Shown one piece after another: positions 19,276 to 27,676 of a stretch of DNA of 52,399 bases. Made by a program: the position numbers and the translations under genes. Source of the DNA: Terriglobia bacterium. GTDB lineage: Bacteria > Acidobacteriota > Terriglobia > Terriglobales > Acidobacteriaceae. Location of the stretch: contig JAIQFZ010000043.1 of assembly GCA_020073015.1 (NCBI GenBank), positions 1-52,399 of the forward strand. Direction: 5' to 3'. How positions within the stretch are numbered: position 1 is the stretch's first letter; every line of letters starts with the position of its first letter. The notes under the pieces were generated by a model. That model was given only the letters and a program-made list of their open reading frames with translations, was not told the DNA's origin and searched no databases.

Positions 19276-19465
19276 TTAACACTCTATTTTACACAGGCTT
19301 CGGAACTTCTGAAAACCGCGCTTGCCTCGCCTGTAAGTCACGACCCGCTATGACTGCGGTCACCGCGTTTCTGTCTGTGGCGTGCTACTAAAAGGAAGTA
19401 CCTGTTCCGTGGGAGTTCGCCTCGCTCGCTCGGGTCTACAATAATAGAAGCTGTTGGAGGTCCTT

Positions 19466-19756
19466 ATGCAGATCGGAAAATATCGGAGTTCGGATGGTAG
19501 TGCGGGCACGGCGGTTACTTTTCTGCTGATCGGGCTCGGGGTAGGCGCGGCGCTTGGGATGTTGCTGGCTCCAAAGTCGGGCCGGCAGATGCGGAAAGAC
19601 CTGCGGCGCTCCTACGAGGACGCCCTGGGAACCATTTCCGAGTGGACCGACGAAGCCAAAGACCGCTTCGATGAAGCAGTCGAAAAAGGCGCGGACTTCG
19701 CCGATGAACTGCGCGCCAAGGCTGAGCCGTTGACCGATTTACTGCGCAAGCCGTAA
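19466..19756 (+). CDS. YtxH-domain membrane-associated protein
   Basis: A 96-residue protein with one N-terminal hydrophobic segment (AVTFLLIGLGVGAALGMLLAP), followed by the YtxH signature KSGRQMRKDLRRSYEDAL and a long amphipathic, probably coiled-coil tail ending LRKP. Members are small stress-associated proteins of general function. ATG 19466 follows TTGGAGGTCCTT, an excellent ribosome-binding site. TACAAT at about 19436 could be a -10 element, though no matching -35 is evident. Confidence 0.85.
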   Translation: MQIGKYRSSDGSAGTAVTFLLIGLGVGAALGMLLAPKSGRQMRKDLRRSYEDALGTISEWTDEAKDRFDEAVEKGADFADELRAKAEPLTDLLRKP

Positions 19757-19818
19757 ATCACGGCTGGACACTGCATGCAAAGACGGGCGGGGGTGCCCGT
19801 CTCTCCCTCGTCAGCACT

Positions 19819-20511
19819 TTACTGCTCAGGCGGGTTCTCCTCTTCCAGCGTGCGCTTCTTCTTGTGCACGTTGCGGATGACAATGCCGATCGAGAACCGC
19901 ACATTATCCTGCTTCAGCTTGAACCCGCGAGTCTGCAGATAGTCTGCCTTGAAACGCAGGGCAAGGCGGGGGCTGATTTTGTAGTCCACTCCGCCGCCGC
20001 CCATGAGCCCCATGCCGCTGCCGACCCGGGCATACAGAGTCCCGTCTGGTGACGAACGTGCCTCGCCGCGGAATCCCGAATGCCCAAACAGCGCTTCGCC
20101 AAACGGCGTCAAGCGGTCCCACTTGCGGTAAGGAAACTGGGCCCCAAACAGATAGTTGTAGAGCGTGGTATTCACGTTGAACGTGTTCGTTCCGAGCGGA
20201 CAAAACGGCGGGCAGTTCGGGAACGGTGCCTGCGCGGCTCCTCGGGGAATTTTCGAGATCCCATAGTATCCGCTGCCTTCGAAGACGAACCCCAGCCACG
20301 GGGCGGCGTTCAGGCCGAGCGACGCGTTCCACCCGTTGAGCCCCTCGCGGTACCCCGAGTTAAAAAGATCAGTCAGGCCGTATGAGTATCCGCCGTATAG
20401 TTCCGCGCGGGGAAATTGGGGGCCGGGTTGGGGATTCTCTCCCGGAAGTTGCGCCCACGACATCACGCTGAGCGCAACCACAGCAGCCACCAAGCCCAGA
20501 GTTTTCCTCAC
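19819..20511 (-). CDS. Outer-membrane beta-barrel protein (OmpA-like porin domain)
   Basis: A 230-residue protein with a signal peptide (TLGLVAAVVALSVMSWAQ) and alternating strands of an eight-stranded barrel: AELYGGYSYGL, GWNASLGLNAAPWLGFVFEGSG, PFGEALFGHSGF and a late FSIGIVIR strand. The tail KKKRTLEEENPPEQ is polar. There is no OmpA peptidoglycan domain. Such barrels are abundant in acidobacteria and their roles are mostly unknown. It is flanked by convergent ytxH downstream and a repeat-rich gap upstream. Confidence 0.78.
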   Translation of the reverse strand: MRKTLGLVAAVVALSVMSWAQLPGENPQPGPQFPRAELYGGYSYGLTDLFNSGYREGLNGWNASLGLNAAPWLGFVFEGSGYYGISKIPRGAAQAPFPNCPPFCPLGTNTFNVNTTLYNYLFGAQFPYRKWDRLTPFGEALFGHSGFRGEARSSPDGTLYARVGSGMGLMGGGGVDYKISPRLALRFKADYLQTRGFKLKQDNVRFSIGIVIRNVHKKKRTLEEENPPEQ

Positions 20512-20577
20512 GATTCCTCCTTGAATCAGTACCTAGTACTCAGTGGTCAGTATCCCGTGAACGGAAGTGCTCGGATC

Positions 20578-20610
20578 CGGAACACTGGCTACTGGCTACT
20601 GGGTACTGCT
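20578..20610. repeat. Short tandem CTACTGG repeat
   Basis: ACTGGCTACTGGCTACTGGGTACTG covers the gap just before the cysteine dioxygenase stop. The motif resembles the GTCGCTAGTCGCTAGTCG tandem inside mnmG at about 8268. It is a minor repeat with no sign of function. Confidence 0.5.
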
Positions 20611-21170
20611 TTCCCGTACATCGTATTGTAGTGAAGCCGAATGTCTCCGCAGGTTCCCTGCTCGAGCGAATAGACCACGCATGTATCAAAGGGCCGCGAG
20701 TAAACATGCAGAGTCACCGCGCGCTGGTTTGTTGTCCGCGGATTCACCACCCGGCGCACCGGTTCCCGTGGATCGACGGCGCACGGATTCTCGGGCGTCA
20801 ACTCCACGCGATTAGATGCGTCCAGGCGGCACTTGCCTGCCTCGATATCCTGAAATCGGACGTGAAAGTGTTCGACCACCAGGCATCCGATAGGCGCCGC
20901 CATCCAGCACATTTGGTCGCGATGGTTGTGGACCGAACTCGTCTGCCCAATTTCCCAGCAGATGGCAAGCAGTTCGTAGAGATCCGATTTATCGATCAGA
21001 TTGCGCGTGTAGTGCTTCCGGTCCCAGGTCAGATAGGGCGCAAGGCTTGCTTCTTCGACCGGCATCTCCTGCAGGAAGGTGCGGATTGTTTCGGTGTGGT
21101 CGAAGGCCGAAGCGGGGTAGGTCCGCAGTTTCTCCACAAATGCAGTGACCGGAACGCGCGTAGGTTTCAT
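20589..21170 (-). CDS. Cysteine dioxygenase-like cupin with an altered iron ligand
   Basis: A 193-residue cupin of the cysteine dioxygenase type I family, which oxidises cysteine to cysteine sulfinate. SVHNHRDQMCW carries the first two iron His ligands and the Cys equivalent to rat Cys93; TLHVYSRPFDTC carries the equivalents of His155 and Tyr157. The third iron ligand, His140 in the rat LHRVEN motif, aligns with Arg in PVRRVVN (codon CGC, complement of 20754-20756). This could mean weak or changed activity. ATG 21170 was chosen; homology starts soon after, and a longer frame to 21626 overlaps queA in antisense-like DNA. Confidence 0.82.
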   Translation of the reverse strand: MKPTRVPVTAFVEKLRTYPASAFDHTETIRTFLQEMPVEEASLAPYLTWDRKHYTRNLIDKSDLYELLAICWEIGQTSSVHNHRDQMCWMAAPIGCLVVEHFHVRFQDIEAGKCRLDASNRVELTPENPCAVDPREPVRRVVNPRTTNQRAVTLHVYSRPFDTCVVYSLEQGTCGDIRLHYNTMYGKAVPSSQ

Positions 21171-21237
21171 AGCAATAAAAAACCGTGGTTCGCGGAACCC
21201 ACGGGGCGAACGAACAACGGCGAACAAACAACTTAGT

Positions 21238-21275
21238 ATAGCGGGACGCGGGCCGGAATGCCCGCGCCACACTTT
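21238..21275. repeat. CGCGGGCCGGAATGCCCGCGCC dyad
   Basis: The dyad GCGGGCC-GGAAT-GCCCGCG at about 21247-21268 is followed by CCACACTTTC. It fills the gap between queA and the cysteine dioxygenase-like gene. The flanking GCGCCACAC also follows the repeats at 3785 and 45411. Confidence 0.6.
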
Positions 21276-22369
21276 CATTCCACGAGCATGCAGTCGCCGT
21301 AGGAGTAAAATCTGTAGCCCGCTTGGACAGCGTGGCGGTAGGCGCCCATCACGAAGTCCTTCCCGCCGAACGCGCACACCAGCATCAACAGGGTCGATTG
21401 TGGCAAATGGAAATTCGTCAGCAGGGCATCGACCGTCCGAAACTGGTATCCGGGATAAATGAAAAGGCCCGCTTCGCCGGTGCCCGCTTCGATTCGATCC
21501 GCACCGGCGCGTTGCGCCGCGAATTCGAGTGTTCGCACGGTGGTCGTGCCCACCGCTACGATTCGCCGCCGCGAGGCCTTCGCCGCGTTGATCGCGTGCG
21601 CCGCAGCTGGTGAAATCTCGTACCACTCGCTATGCAGTCGGTTGTCCTCAACCTTTTCCGCTCGCAGGGGTTGAAACGTCCCAAGTCCAACGTGCAATGT
21701 GACCTCGGCAATCTCCACCCCGCGTTGGCGAATCCGCTCCAGGATTTCGGGCGTGAAGTGCAGCCCCGCTGTTGGCGCAGCCACCGATCCCCGCGTCTGG
21801 GCGTACACGGTCTGGTAGCGCTCCCGATCGGCCGGCCGATCATCGCGGTCAATATAGGGTGGTAGCGGAATGTGGCCCAGGCGCTCCACTTCCGCAAAGA
21901 AATCTGCCGCTGGAGCAAACCGGACGCGTCGCTCCCCGAAGGTGCCGCGCGCAATAACCTCCGCTTGCAGTTTGGGCGGATCACTAAAATAGAGTTTTTC
22001 CCCCATCCCAATTTTGCGCCCCGGCCGCACCAGGCATTCCCATTCGTTCGGATCCATGGAGACCTGTCGGGTCAGCAGGACTTCGACCCGCCCCTGTAGA
22101 AAATCCCGTGCAGCCGGGTTGTGAGGGCTCAGGGGCTGCGCCCGCTGCCCGCTCCGGTGTCCGTAAAGCCGTGCGGGAAACACCCGGGTATTGTTCACTA
22201 CCAGCAGGTCGTCGGCCTGCAGCAGGTCCGGAAATTCACGGAACATCCGGTCCTGCTGGGTGGCCGCCCGCCGATCCAGGTGCAGCATGCGCGAGGCGGC
22301 GCGGTCGGGCAAGGGGTCCTGCGCGATTCGTTTGGGCGGCAGGTCGTAGTGGAAGTCGGAAACAAGCAC
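21275..22369 (-). CDS. queA: S-adenosylmethionine:tRNA ribosyltransferase-isomerase
   Basis: A 364-residue enzyme that transfers the ribose of SAM to preQ1 in tRNA to form epoxyqueuosine. Diagnostic motifs are [61 protein letters not shown] and [17 protein letters not shown]. The start is GTG 22369, which gives the normal MLVSDF N-terminus. Length is slightly above 340-350 because of a loop around [18 protein letters not shown]. No other queuosine gene is in the window. Confidence 0.97.
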   Translation of the reverse strand: MLVSDFHYDLPPKRIAQDPLPDRAASRMLHLDRRAATQQDRMFREFPDLLQADDLLVVNNTRVFPARLYGHRSGQRAQPLSPHNPAARDFLQGRVEVLLTRQVSMDPNEWECLVRPGRKIGMGEKLYFSDPPKLQAEVIARGTFGERRVRFAPAADFFAEVERLGHIPLPPYIDRDDRPADRERYQTVYAQTRGSVAAPTAGLHFTPEILERIRQRGVEIAEVTLHVGLGTFQPLRAEKVEDNRLHSEWYEISPAAAHAINAAKASRRRIVAVGTTTVRTLEFAAQRAGADRIEAGTGEAGLFIYPGYQFRTVDALLTNFHLPQSTLLMLVCAFGGKDFVMGAYRHAVQAGYRFYSYGDCMLVE

Positions 22370-22511
22370 CGCCCAGATTATAGGGTGCTGGTCGCCGGGG
22401 ACGGTGGCCGCCCATACACTCCTTCAATCTGCCCTGCGTAAAAAAATTATCGGTTTTTGATGGCAGGCTGGTTGTAAGGGCAAAAATGCTGGGTTACCAT
22501 GAAAGTCCGGA

Positions 22512-23195
22512 ATGCCCAGCGAACGTCAACATCGCCTCGCAATCGTGCAGTTTGGCCGCCAACTGCACGATAACGGATTCGTCGCCGCCACCGATGGCAA
22601 TCTCTCGGTTCGTCTCGACGAACATCGCCTGCTGGTGACACCCACCTGCATGAGCAAAGGCATGATGCGTCCCGCCGACATGGTGATCGTCGATATGGAG
22701 GGCAATCGCCTGGCAGGCAAGCGGAGAGTATCCACCGAGATCGGGATGCACTTGCTGATTTATCGGCTGCGGCCCGATGTGCGTGGGGTAGTGCATGCAC
22801 ATCCGCCCACGGCGACTGGGTTTGCAGCTTCCGGGTTCGATTTGAACCGGCCGCTGGTTTGCGAAGTAGTGCTGGGCCTGGGCTCAATTCCTCTGGCGCG
22901 CTATGGAACCCCCGGCACACCTGAGTTGACCGACGGTTTGGAGCCGCTCATTCCTGATCACGACGCCATTCTGATGGCCAACCACGGCGTGGTGACGTTC
23001 GGCTCGTCGCTCGAAAATGCTTACATGAAGATGGAAACGGTCGAGCACTTCGCCAAGATTGCGCTCGTGACTCACCTGCTCGGTCACGAGCAACCGCTCG
23101 GAGAAAAGGAAGTCGAAAAGCTCGTAGCCGTGCGCGACCGCTATAACGGAGGAGGCAAGCCCGCCGCGGATATTTGTTTTCCCGCACACTGCTGA
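22512..23195 (+). CDS. Class II aldolase/adducin family protein
   Basis: A 227-residue zinc-dependent aldolase-fold protein similar to L-fuculose-1-phosphate aldolase. AATDGNLSVRL binds substrate phosphate, and VVHAHPPTAT and LMANHGVVT supply the zinc His ligands. In the family a sugar phosphate is cleaved to dihydroxyacetone phosphate and an aldehyde; the substrate here is unknown. ATG 22512 immediately precedes the conserved RLAIVQFGRQLHDNGFV. It is divergent from queA, with a short dyad (GGGGACGGTGGCCGCCC, about 22397-22413) in the gap. Confidence 0.88.
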   Translation: MPSERQHRLAIVQFGRQLHDNGFVAATDGNLSVRLDEHRLLVTPTCMSKGMMRPADMVIVDMEGNRLAGKRRVSTEIGMHLLIYRLRPDVRGVVHAHPPTATGFAASGFDLNRPLVCEVVLGLGSIPLARYGTPGTPELTDGLEPLIPDHDAILMANHGVVTFGSSLENAYMKMETVEHFAKIALVTHLLGHEQPLGEKEVEKLVAVRDRYNGGGKPAADICFPAHC

Positions 23196-23204
23196 TCCGA
23201 AGTC

Positions 23205-25373
23205 CTAGTCTCCCCCGATCCGAAATCTCATTCCCGCCCGGAAGTTTGCCGTCAGCGCCGGATATCCCACCACCTCGTTGTAATGATCGTTCATGGCGTT
23301 TTCGACATTCACGTACGCAGTGACCCGCGGGTGGATCGCATACCAGCCGCCCAGATCCACGCGCGCGTAGCCGGCGGCGTGCTTGACGTCGAATCCCAGA
23401 AAATCCGAATCCGTCCGGCGGCCGACAAAGCTGCCTCCCAGGTTCGCGCCCCAGCGTGATCCGAGATAAGTCAGGAGCATATTCCCCGAATGCTTGGGTC
23501 GGCGGAGGAGCGGCTGGCCCGGCTGGTGCAAGGGATCAAACGCAGCCGGTGCCGCCAGAATTTGCGACGACGTATAAACGTACGCACTCGTCCACGAAAG
23601 GCGCGACGTCACACGTCCCACTAACCGCAATTCCGCACCGTGGGCCATCGACTTGTCGATGTTCTGGTATTGGCCGATGAAGTTCACGAAGTCGACGGTG
23701 GTGTAGTCGATCTGGTTGCGAAACAGGTTGTTGAAGTACGTGGCCGAAAGCTGGTACCTACTGTTGAACAGCCCCTGCTCAAACCCCGTTTCGAAGGCAC
23801 GGTTCTGCTCTGCTTTCAAATGCAGGTTCGGGATCGAATACGGCGGGCCGGCATATTCTTCCTCGAAACGCGCCTCCTTGATGCCTGTCGAATACGCAAA
23901 GCGCAAACGCGTCCCGGAGAACAGGCTGCCGCCCTTCAGTGCTGCCAGCGTGAGTGCCACGCGTGGCACTGCCTTGTCGCCGAAGGTTGCGTTGTGGACG
24001 TAGCGCACTCCCCCCACCGCCGACAGACGCTTCCACGTGGCGCGCTGCAAGACATAAGCAGCATGGTTCAGCCGTGGAATCGGAGGAGTAGTGGCATAGG
24101 TCAAACGGCCGTTCTCATCCTCGACTTCGTATCCCACAGCCGTTTGCAGCCAGGTGCGCGGTGTGTAGTCGCCCTGGTACATGAACCCAGCGCGATTGAG
24201 ATGAGTCGAGTCCAAAAACGGACAATCGTATGGCGGGGCATCACAGCCACGATCTGGAGTCGTGTCCTGATTCAATCGCCGGGTGTTGTAGTCGTAGCCC
24301 GTCAGCCGGTGCTGCCAGCGGGAAGGCCCGGCAATCAGAAGTTCCGCGTCGCCCAGGAAATTGTTCGCGCGTGCCCTCTGGTCCGCATCGGGCGGCAGCA
24401 GTCGTTGACCGTTAAAGTTCCACTCTCCCGGAACTCCGGTACGGCTGTTGGAATGCCGCGCCCGCAGGCGGAACAGCACGCGGCCGCTGACCTGCACGCC
24501 GAAGTTTCCGCCCTGCAATGCATTCGTGTAGTCGGCGTTCGGACCCTGGCCGTGGGTGTTGAACTGGTCGGCAAAAACATCGTAGTCAAAACGCGAACGC
24601 GCGCCAGAGAGCGCTGCATATCCGTGCGCCGTGCCAAACGTCCCGCCATCGGCTCCTAAACGCAACTCAGGGGTCGCGCTGGTTCCATTCTGCGAGAAGA
24701 CCTGGGTCACGCTCGTCATCGCGTCGGATCCGTACAGCGTGCTCTGTGCCCCATGCAGGAATTCGACGCGGTCGGCTTCGGCGAGAGGCAACGTTGAGAA
24801 TTCAAACGTCCCGCCCGGATCGTTCACCGGCACGCCATCCACCAGCACTTTGTTGTAGCGCGAGTCTCCGCCCTCCACGAACAGCGATCCCAACCCGCCG
24901 CGCTGGCCCGCCACGTTGACCACCGCCCCCGGCAAAAACCGCATGGCGTCCGCGAACGAGACCGGCTGCATGGTTTTGATCGTGTCGCCACTCAACAACG
25001 TCACGCTGCTGGCCGTCTCCTGCTCGGGAGCAAATGTCCTTGTTGCCGTCACCACTACCGTTTCCGAAGCAGCGGCCACCTGCAACTTGACCAGGACCGG
25101 AAAGGAAGATGTATCTACCTCAATCCACGCCGCCGCGAATCCGGGCGCCAGCACCTGCACGCGCAGGCTGGCCGCACTCGCCAAATGAAAAACAGCCTCG
25201 CCGTCTCCCGATGTGCTTCTGACCTGAAGTGGCACGGACTCACCCTGGCGATAGACCGACACTTGCGCCCCGGCCACGGCGGCCGAATGTGGATCGACGA
25301 CTTTGATACGCAGATCTGCAGCCAACGCCGTGGAAACGGAAAACAGAAGCAGCAGAAAATTTAGATAACGCAA
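23205..25373 (-). CDS. TonB-dependent outer-membrane receptor, probably for cobalamin (BtuB-like)
   Basis: A 722-residue receptor. A signal peptide (LLLLFSVSTALAA) is followed by a carboxypeptidase-regulatory-like beta domain (about residues 20-95) and then the plug: ETVVVTATRT, FLPGAVVNVAGQRG, FVEGGDSRYNKVLVDGVPVNDPGG and VEFLHGAQSTLYGSDAM. The 22-strand barrel ends in NFRAGMRFRIGGD. A cobalamin riboswitch just upstream on the same strand identifies the likely ligand as B12 or a related corrinoid. No BtuCDF transporter genes lie nearby in this window. Confidence 0.93.
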   Translation of the reverse strand: MRYLNFLLLLFSVSTALAADLRIKVVDPHSAAVAGAQVSVYRQGESVPLQVRSTSGDGEAVFHLASAASLRVQVLAPGFAAAWIEVDTSSFPVLVKLQVAAASETVVVTATRTFAPEQETASSVTLLSGDTIKTMQPVSFADAMRFLPGAVVNVAGQRGGLGSLFVEGGDSRYNKVLVDGVPVNDPGGTFEFSTLPLAEADRVEFLHGAQSTLYGSDAMTSVTQVFSQNGTSATPELRLGADGGTFGTAHGYAALSGARSRFDYDVFADQFNTHGQGPNADYTNALQGGNFGVQVSGRVLFRLRARHSNSRTGVPGEWNFNGQRLLPPDADQRARANNFLGDAELLIAGPSRWQHRLTGYDYNTRRLNQDTTPDRGCDAPPYDCPFLDSTHLNRAGFMYQGDYTPRTWLQTAVGYEVEDENGRLTYATTPPIPRLNHAAYVLQRATWKRLSAVGGVRYVHNATFGDKAVPRVALTLAALKGGSLFSGTRLRFAYSTGIKEARFEEEYAGPPYSIPNLHLKAEQNRAFETGFEQGLFNSRYQLSATYFNNLFRNQIDYTTVDFVNFIGQYQNIDKSMAHGAELRLVGRVTSRLSWTSAYVYTSSQILAAPAAFDPLHQPGQPLLRRPKHSGNMLLTYLGSRWGANLGGSFVGRRTDSDFLGFDVKHAAGYARVDLGGWYAIHPRVTAYVNVENAMNDHYNEVVGYPALTANFRAGMRFRIGGD

Positions 25374-25410
25374 ACCATCCTCCTTTGCACGCGAAAGGGT
25401 TCTTGGTGAT

Positions 25411-25610
25411 GGTTCGCGCCGGTCTCCTGGCTTGCGAGCTAGGGCTTTGTGGAGCCCGCTTGCTGGCGGCGTCCTTCCCAGGAGCTTCGGTAAGAGCTTG
25501 TTCCCAGTGGACGTTCGCCGTGTCCTCGCTTACAGTTGCGCGGCAGCGCGGGATTTGCACCCGCTTCCCATAGAGCCAGCAAGGAGCCGGCCTACGATCA
25601 TGCGCGAACC
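25411..25610 (-). promoter_or_regulatory. Cobalamin riboswitch
   Basis: On the minus strand the closing stem GGTTCGCGC (25610-25602) pairs with GCGCGAACC (25419-25411). Inside are the conserved GGGTGCAAATCCCGCGCTGCC, read from about 25560, then GCAACTGTAAGCG, CCTGGGAAGG and GCCAGCAAGCGGG, and the B12 box AGCCAGGAGACCGG (complement of about 25419-25432). This is the full class I arrangement. It ends about 40 bases before the receptor start, consistent with control by hiding the ribosome-binding site when B12 is bound. Confidence 0.95.
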
Positions 25611-25715
25611 CAATGTTGGAAAAGAGCGGAAACAACGACCTCGCAAATTTACCGCGAGGCCGAGCTCAAGTCAAACCAGCCAAAAGTTGGCTGTGCGCCG
25701 TGCTCTTCCACTTGA

Positions 25716-25744
25716 CGGGGGCTGCGGCCGGGTGTACGGTCACC
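25716..25744 (+). promoter_or_regulatory. Weak candidate sigma-70 promoter
   Basis: TTGACG (25716-25721) and TACGGT (about 25739-25744) are separated by 17 bases, about 50 bases upstream of the gene at 25790. The -10 is poor. A hairpin CCTCGC-N9-GCGAGG lies at about 25640-25660. Confidence 0.25.
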
Positions 25745-25789
25745 CCCTGAACGAGAATCCAAACAATCCCAAACAACTTAGGAGGCGGT

Positions 25790-26704
25790 ATGCAGCGGAA
25801 AGCTCTATGGGCCTCTGTCGTGGGTGTGGTTGCGCTGGCGATCGCCGCCGGCCAGGCTCAACAAATGCAAGAAGACTACCTGGACGTCCTTACCGTCCAG
25901 GTGAAACCAGAGAAACGGGCGGAGTTCGATGCCCTCACCAAAAAGATGGCTGCGGCGAACCGGCAAAACCATGGCGATATCTGGTTGGCCATGGAGACCG
26001 CCTACGGCCCGGGCAATCGGGTGACCTTCATCAGCACGCGCCACAGCTATGCGGAAGTAGAAAAAGCCACGGCGATCTTCAATGAGGCATTGGAGAAGAC
26101 GTACGGGAAAGCCGCCGCGGACAAGATGGAACAGGATTTCAATCAATGCATCGTGAGCTCGCGGGGCGAATTCCGGCGCCGGCGCTGGGACCTGAGCAGC
26201 AACGCACCGGCCGACGCCGCAGCGTATAGCAAGCTGATTGGAGAGACTCGCTGGCTGCGTACTACGGTGGTCTCTCTGAAACCAGGACAGGTTGCCAGCT
26301 TCGAGGCGCTGGCGAAGGACGTCAAAGCGGCGCGCGATAAATCCTCGCCAGCGCAGACCGTGTTTGTCTCCCAAGCGGTTGCCGGCCAGGAAGGCACCGT
26401 CTTCTACGTCACCACGCTACAGAATTCGCTGGCGGGATTTGACAACCTCCCATCGTTACCGCAGATGTTAGGGGACGAGGGTTACCAGAAGTTCCTGAAA
26501 ACAAATGCCGAGGCGATTTCGGGCACCGAGACGGTGATCAACCGCTTCTTGCCGGAGATCAGCAATGCGCCGGAACAAGTCGTTGCCGTTGCCCCTGATT
26601 TCTGGCGGCCAAAGGCGGCCATCAACGCCAAAGCTCACGCCGGGAAATCTCCGGCGGTGCCGGCAAGCACGACGAAGAAGATCGAGGAGAAACCGCAACA
26701 GTAG
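25790..26704 (+). CDS. Secreted two-domain protein with ferredoxin-like/ABM-type repeats
   Basis: A 304-residue protein with a signal peptide (ALWASVVGVVALAIAAGQA). Two similar domains follow: YLDVLTVQVKPEKRAEFDAL to ATAIFNEAL (about residues 29-105) and WLRTTVVSLKPGQVASFEAL to LPSLPQML (about 155-230). Both have the pattern of a dimeric alpha/beta-barrel, where one strand ends in VKP or LKP and a helix follows. This suggests an internal duplication forming a pseudo-dimer. The tail is Ala/Pro/Lys rich. Function unknown. ATG 25790 follows TTAGGAGGCGGT, a very strong ribosome-binding site. Confidence 0.72.
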   Translation: MQRKALWASVVGVVALAIAAGQAQQMQEDYLDVLTVQVKPEKRAEFDALTKKMAAANRQNHGDIWLAMETAYGPGNRVTFISTRHSYAEVEKATAIFNEALEKTYGKAAADKMEQDFNQCIVSSRGEFRRRRWDLSSNAPADAAAYSKLIGETRWLRTTVVSLKPGQVASFEALAKDVKAARDKSSPAQTVFVSQAVAGQEGTVFYVTTLQNSLAGFDNLPSLPQMLGDEGYQKFLKTNAEAISGTETVINRFLPEISNAPEQVVAVAPDFWRPKAAINAKAHAGKSPAVPASTTKKIEEKPQQ

Positions 26705-26736
26705 CGGAAAGCTGAGCCCTTTCCTAAACTTGCCGT

Positions 26737-26801
26737 CTTGAGCGGGCGAAGCGTCTGCTTGCACTCGAAGGAGTCAAGCGGGACTCCCGCCCGCTTGAGC
26801 A
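26737..26801. repeat. Inverted repeat CTTGAGCGGGCG / CGCCCGCTTGAG
   Basis: Twelve-base arms at about 26737-26749 and 26789-26801 are reverse complements around a 40-base spacer. A run of eight T at about 26831 follows on the plus strand. It lies between the convergent secreted-protein and acyltransferase genes and could serve as a terminator, but the T run is about 30 bases from the stem. Confidence 0.5.
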
Positions 26802-26853
26802 CGGCGTCGCGATCAAGTGCGCTCAGGGTTCTTTTTTTTGGCCGCGGCGGGTC

Positions 26854-27603
26854 CTACGCCTTGCGGAAAGGAAAATCTTCTGTTCCCACGCGCGCAACGT
26901 TTTCTTCGGCAAACCCGGTTACGCGTTCGAGGGCTTGCTGCAGTAAACCGTGGAAGTCTCTGATCTGCGTTTCATCGGCCTGCGCGGGCACGTACACCTT
27001 CGAACTTACCCGCACCAGCGCCTTCGAAAACGGTTTCGGGATCATGAGCTCATCCCACGTCCTGAGCACCCAGGCATCGCTCAAGGCTACATAGAACGCC
27101 GCCATCGGCAGGCCGCTGGCGCGCGCGAGCAGCACCGGTCCTGGCTTCGCCACGTACTTCGGCCCGCGCGGGCCGTCAATCGTAAACGCCACGGCAGCGC
27201 CCTTTTCCAACTCTCCCTTCATTTCCCGCAGAGCTTCGGACCCGCCGCGGCTGCTCGAGCCTCGGACCGCCACAAAGCCAAACTTTTCGATGATCCGCGC
27301 GATGTATTCGCCGTCGAAGCTGCGGCTGACCATCACGGCGATTCCGAGCTTCCTCCACATCCATGCCGCCGGGAACACCGAACGGTGCCAGAAAGAATAG
27401 ATCACCGGTTTCTCAAAGACCGCGTCGGGCGGGGACGGCGGCTCTTCCCAGGAGATCGAGTAGCGCAGCGTCGGGCAAATAAGGCGGATGGCAAGGTAGC
27501 CGGCGGAACTGATGAACCAAAGCAGAATTCGCTGTCGGAGTGTGAAGCCGCGCTGCTCAGAGGAGTCTTGCGCAGGGGCTGTCACAGCCGGCGGTGCGTT
27601 CAC
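26854..27603 (-). CDS. DUF374-type lysophospholipid acyltransferase-like protein
   Basis: A 249-residue membrane-associated protein of the LPLAT superfamily. The key blocks are FWHRSVFPAAWMWR (in place of the HxxxxD motif), VMVSRSFDGEYIARIIEKFGFVAVRGSSSRGGSEALREM and FTIDGPRGPKYVAKPGPVLLA. The family is thought to act on Kdo-lipid A or similar acceptors, but this is unproven. GTG 27603 (MNAPPAVTAPAQDSS) is the probable start; frames beginning at 27699 run into repeat DNA. The PilZ gene lies directly upstream on the same strand. Confidence 0.85.
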   Translation of the reverse strand: MNAPPAVTAPAQDSSEQRGFTLRQRILLWFISSAGYLAIRLICPTLRYSISWEEPPSPPDAVFEKPVIYSFWHRSVFPAAWMWRKLGIAVMVSRSFDGEYIARIIEKFGFVAVRGSSSRGGSEALREMKGELEKGAAVAFTIDGPRGPKYVAKPGPVLLARASGLPMAAFYVALSDAWVLRTWDELMIPKPFSKALVRVSSKVYVPAQADETQIRDFHGLLQQALERVTGFAEENVARVGTEDFPFRKA

Positions 27604-27676
27604 CCCGTTATTGTAGCGAGAACACGTCGGAACCCGGGAACTAGAAAACCAGCAACTGGAAACCGGCAACCGGGGG

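Noticed and set aside
25240-25635. Open frame covering the riboswitch region
   Set aside because: The sequence is a cobalamin riboswitch; the frame lacks coding signs and extends into the receptor start.
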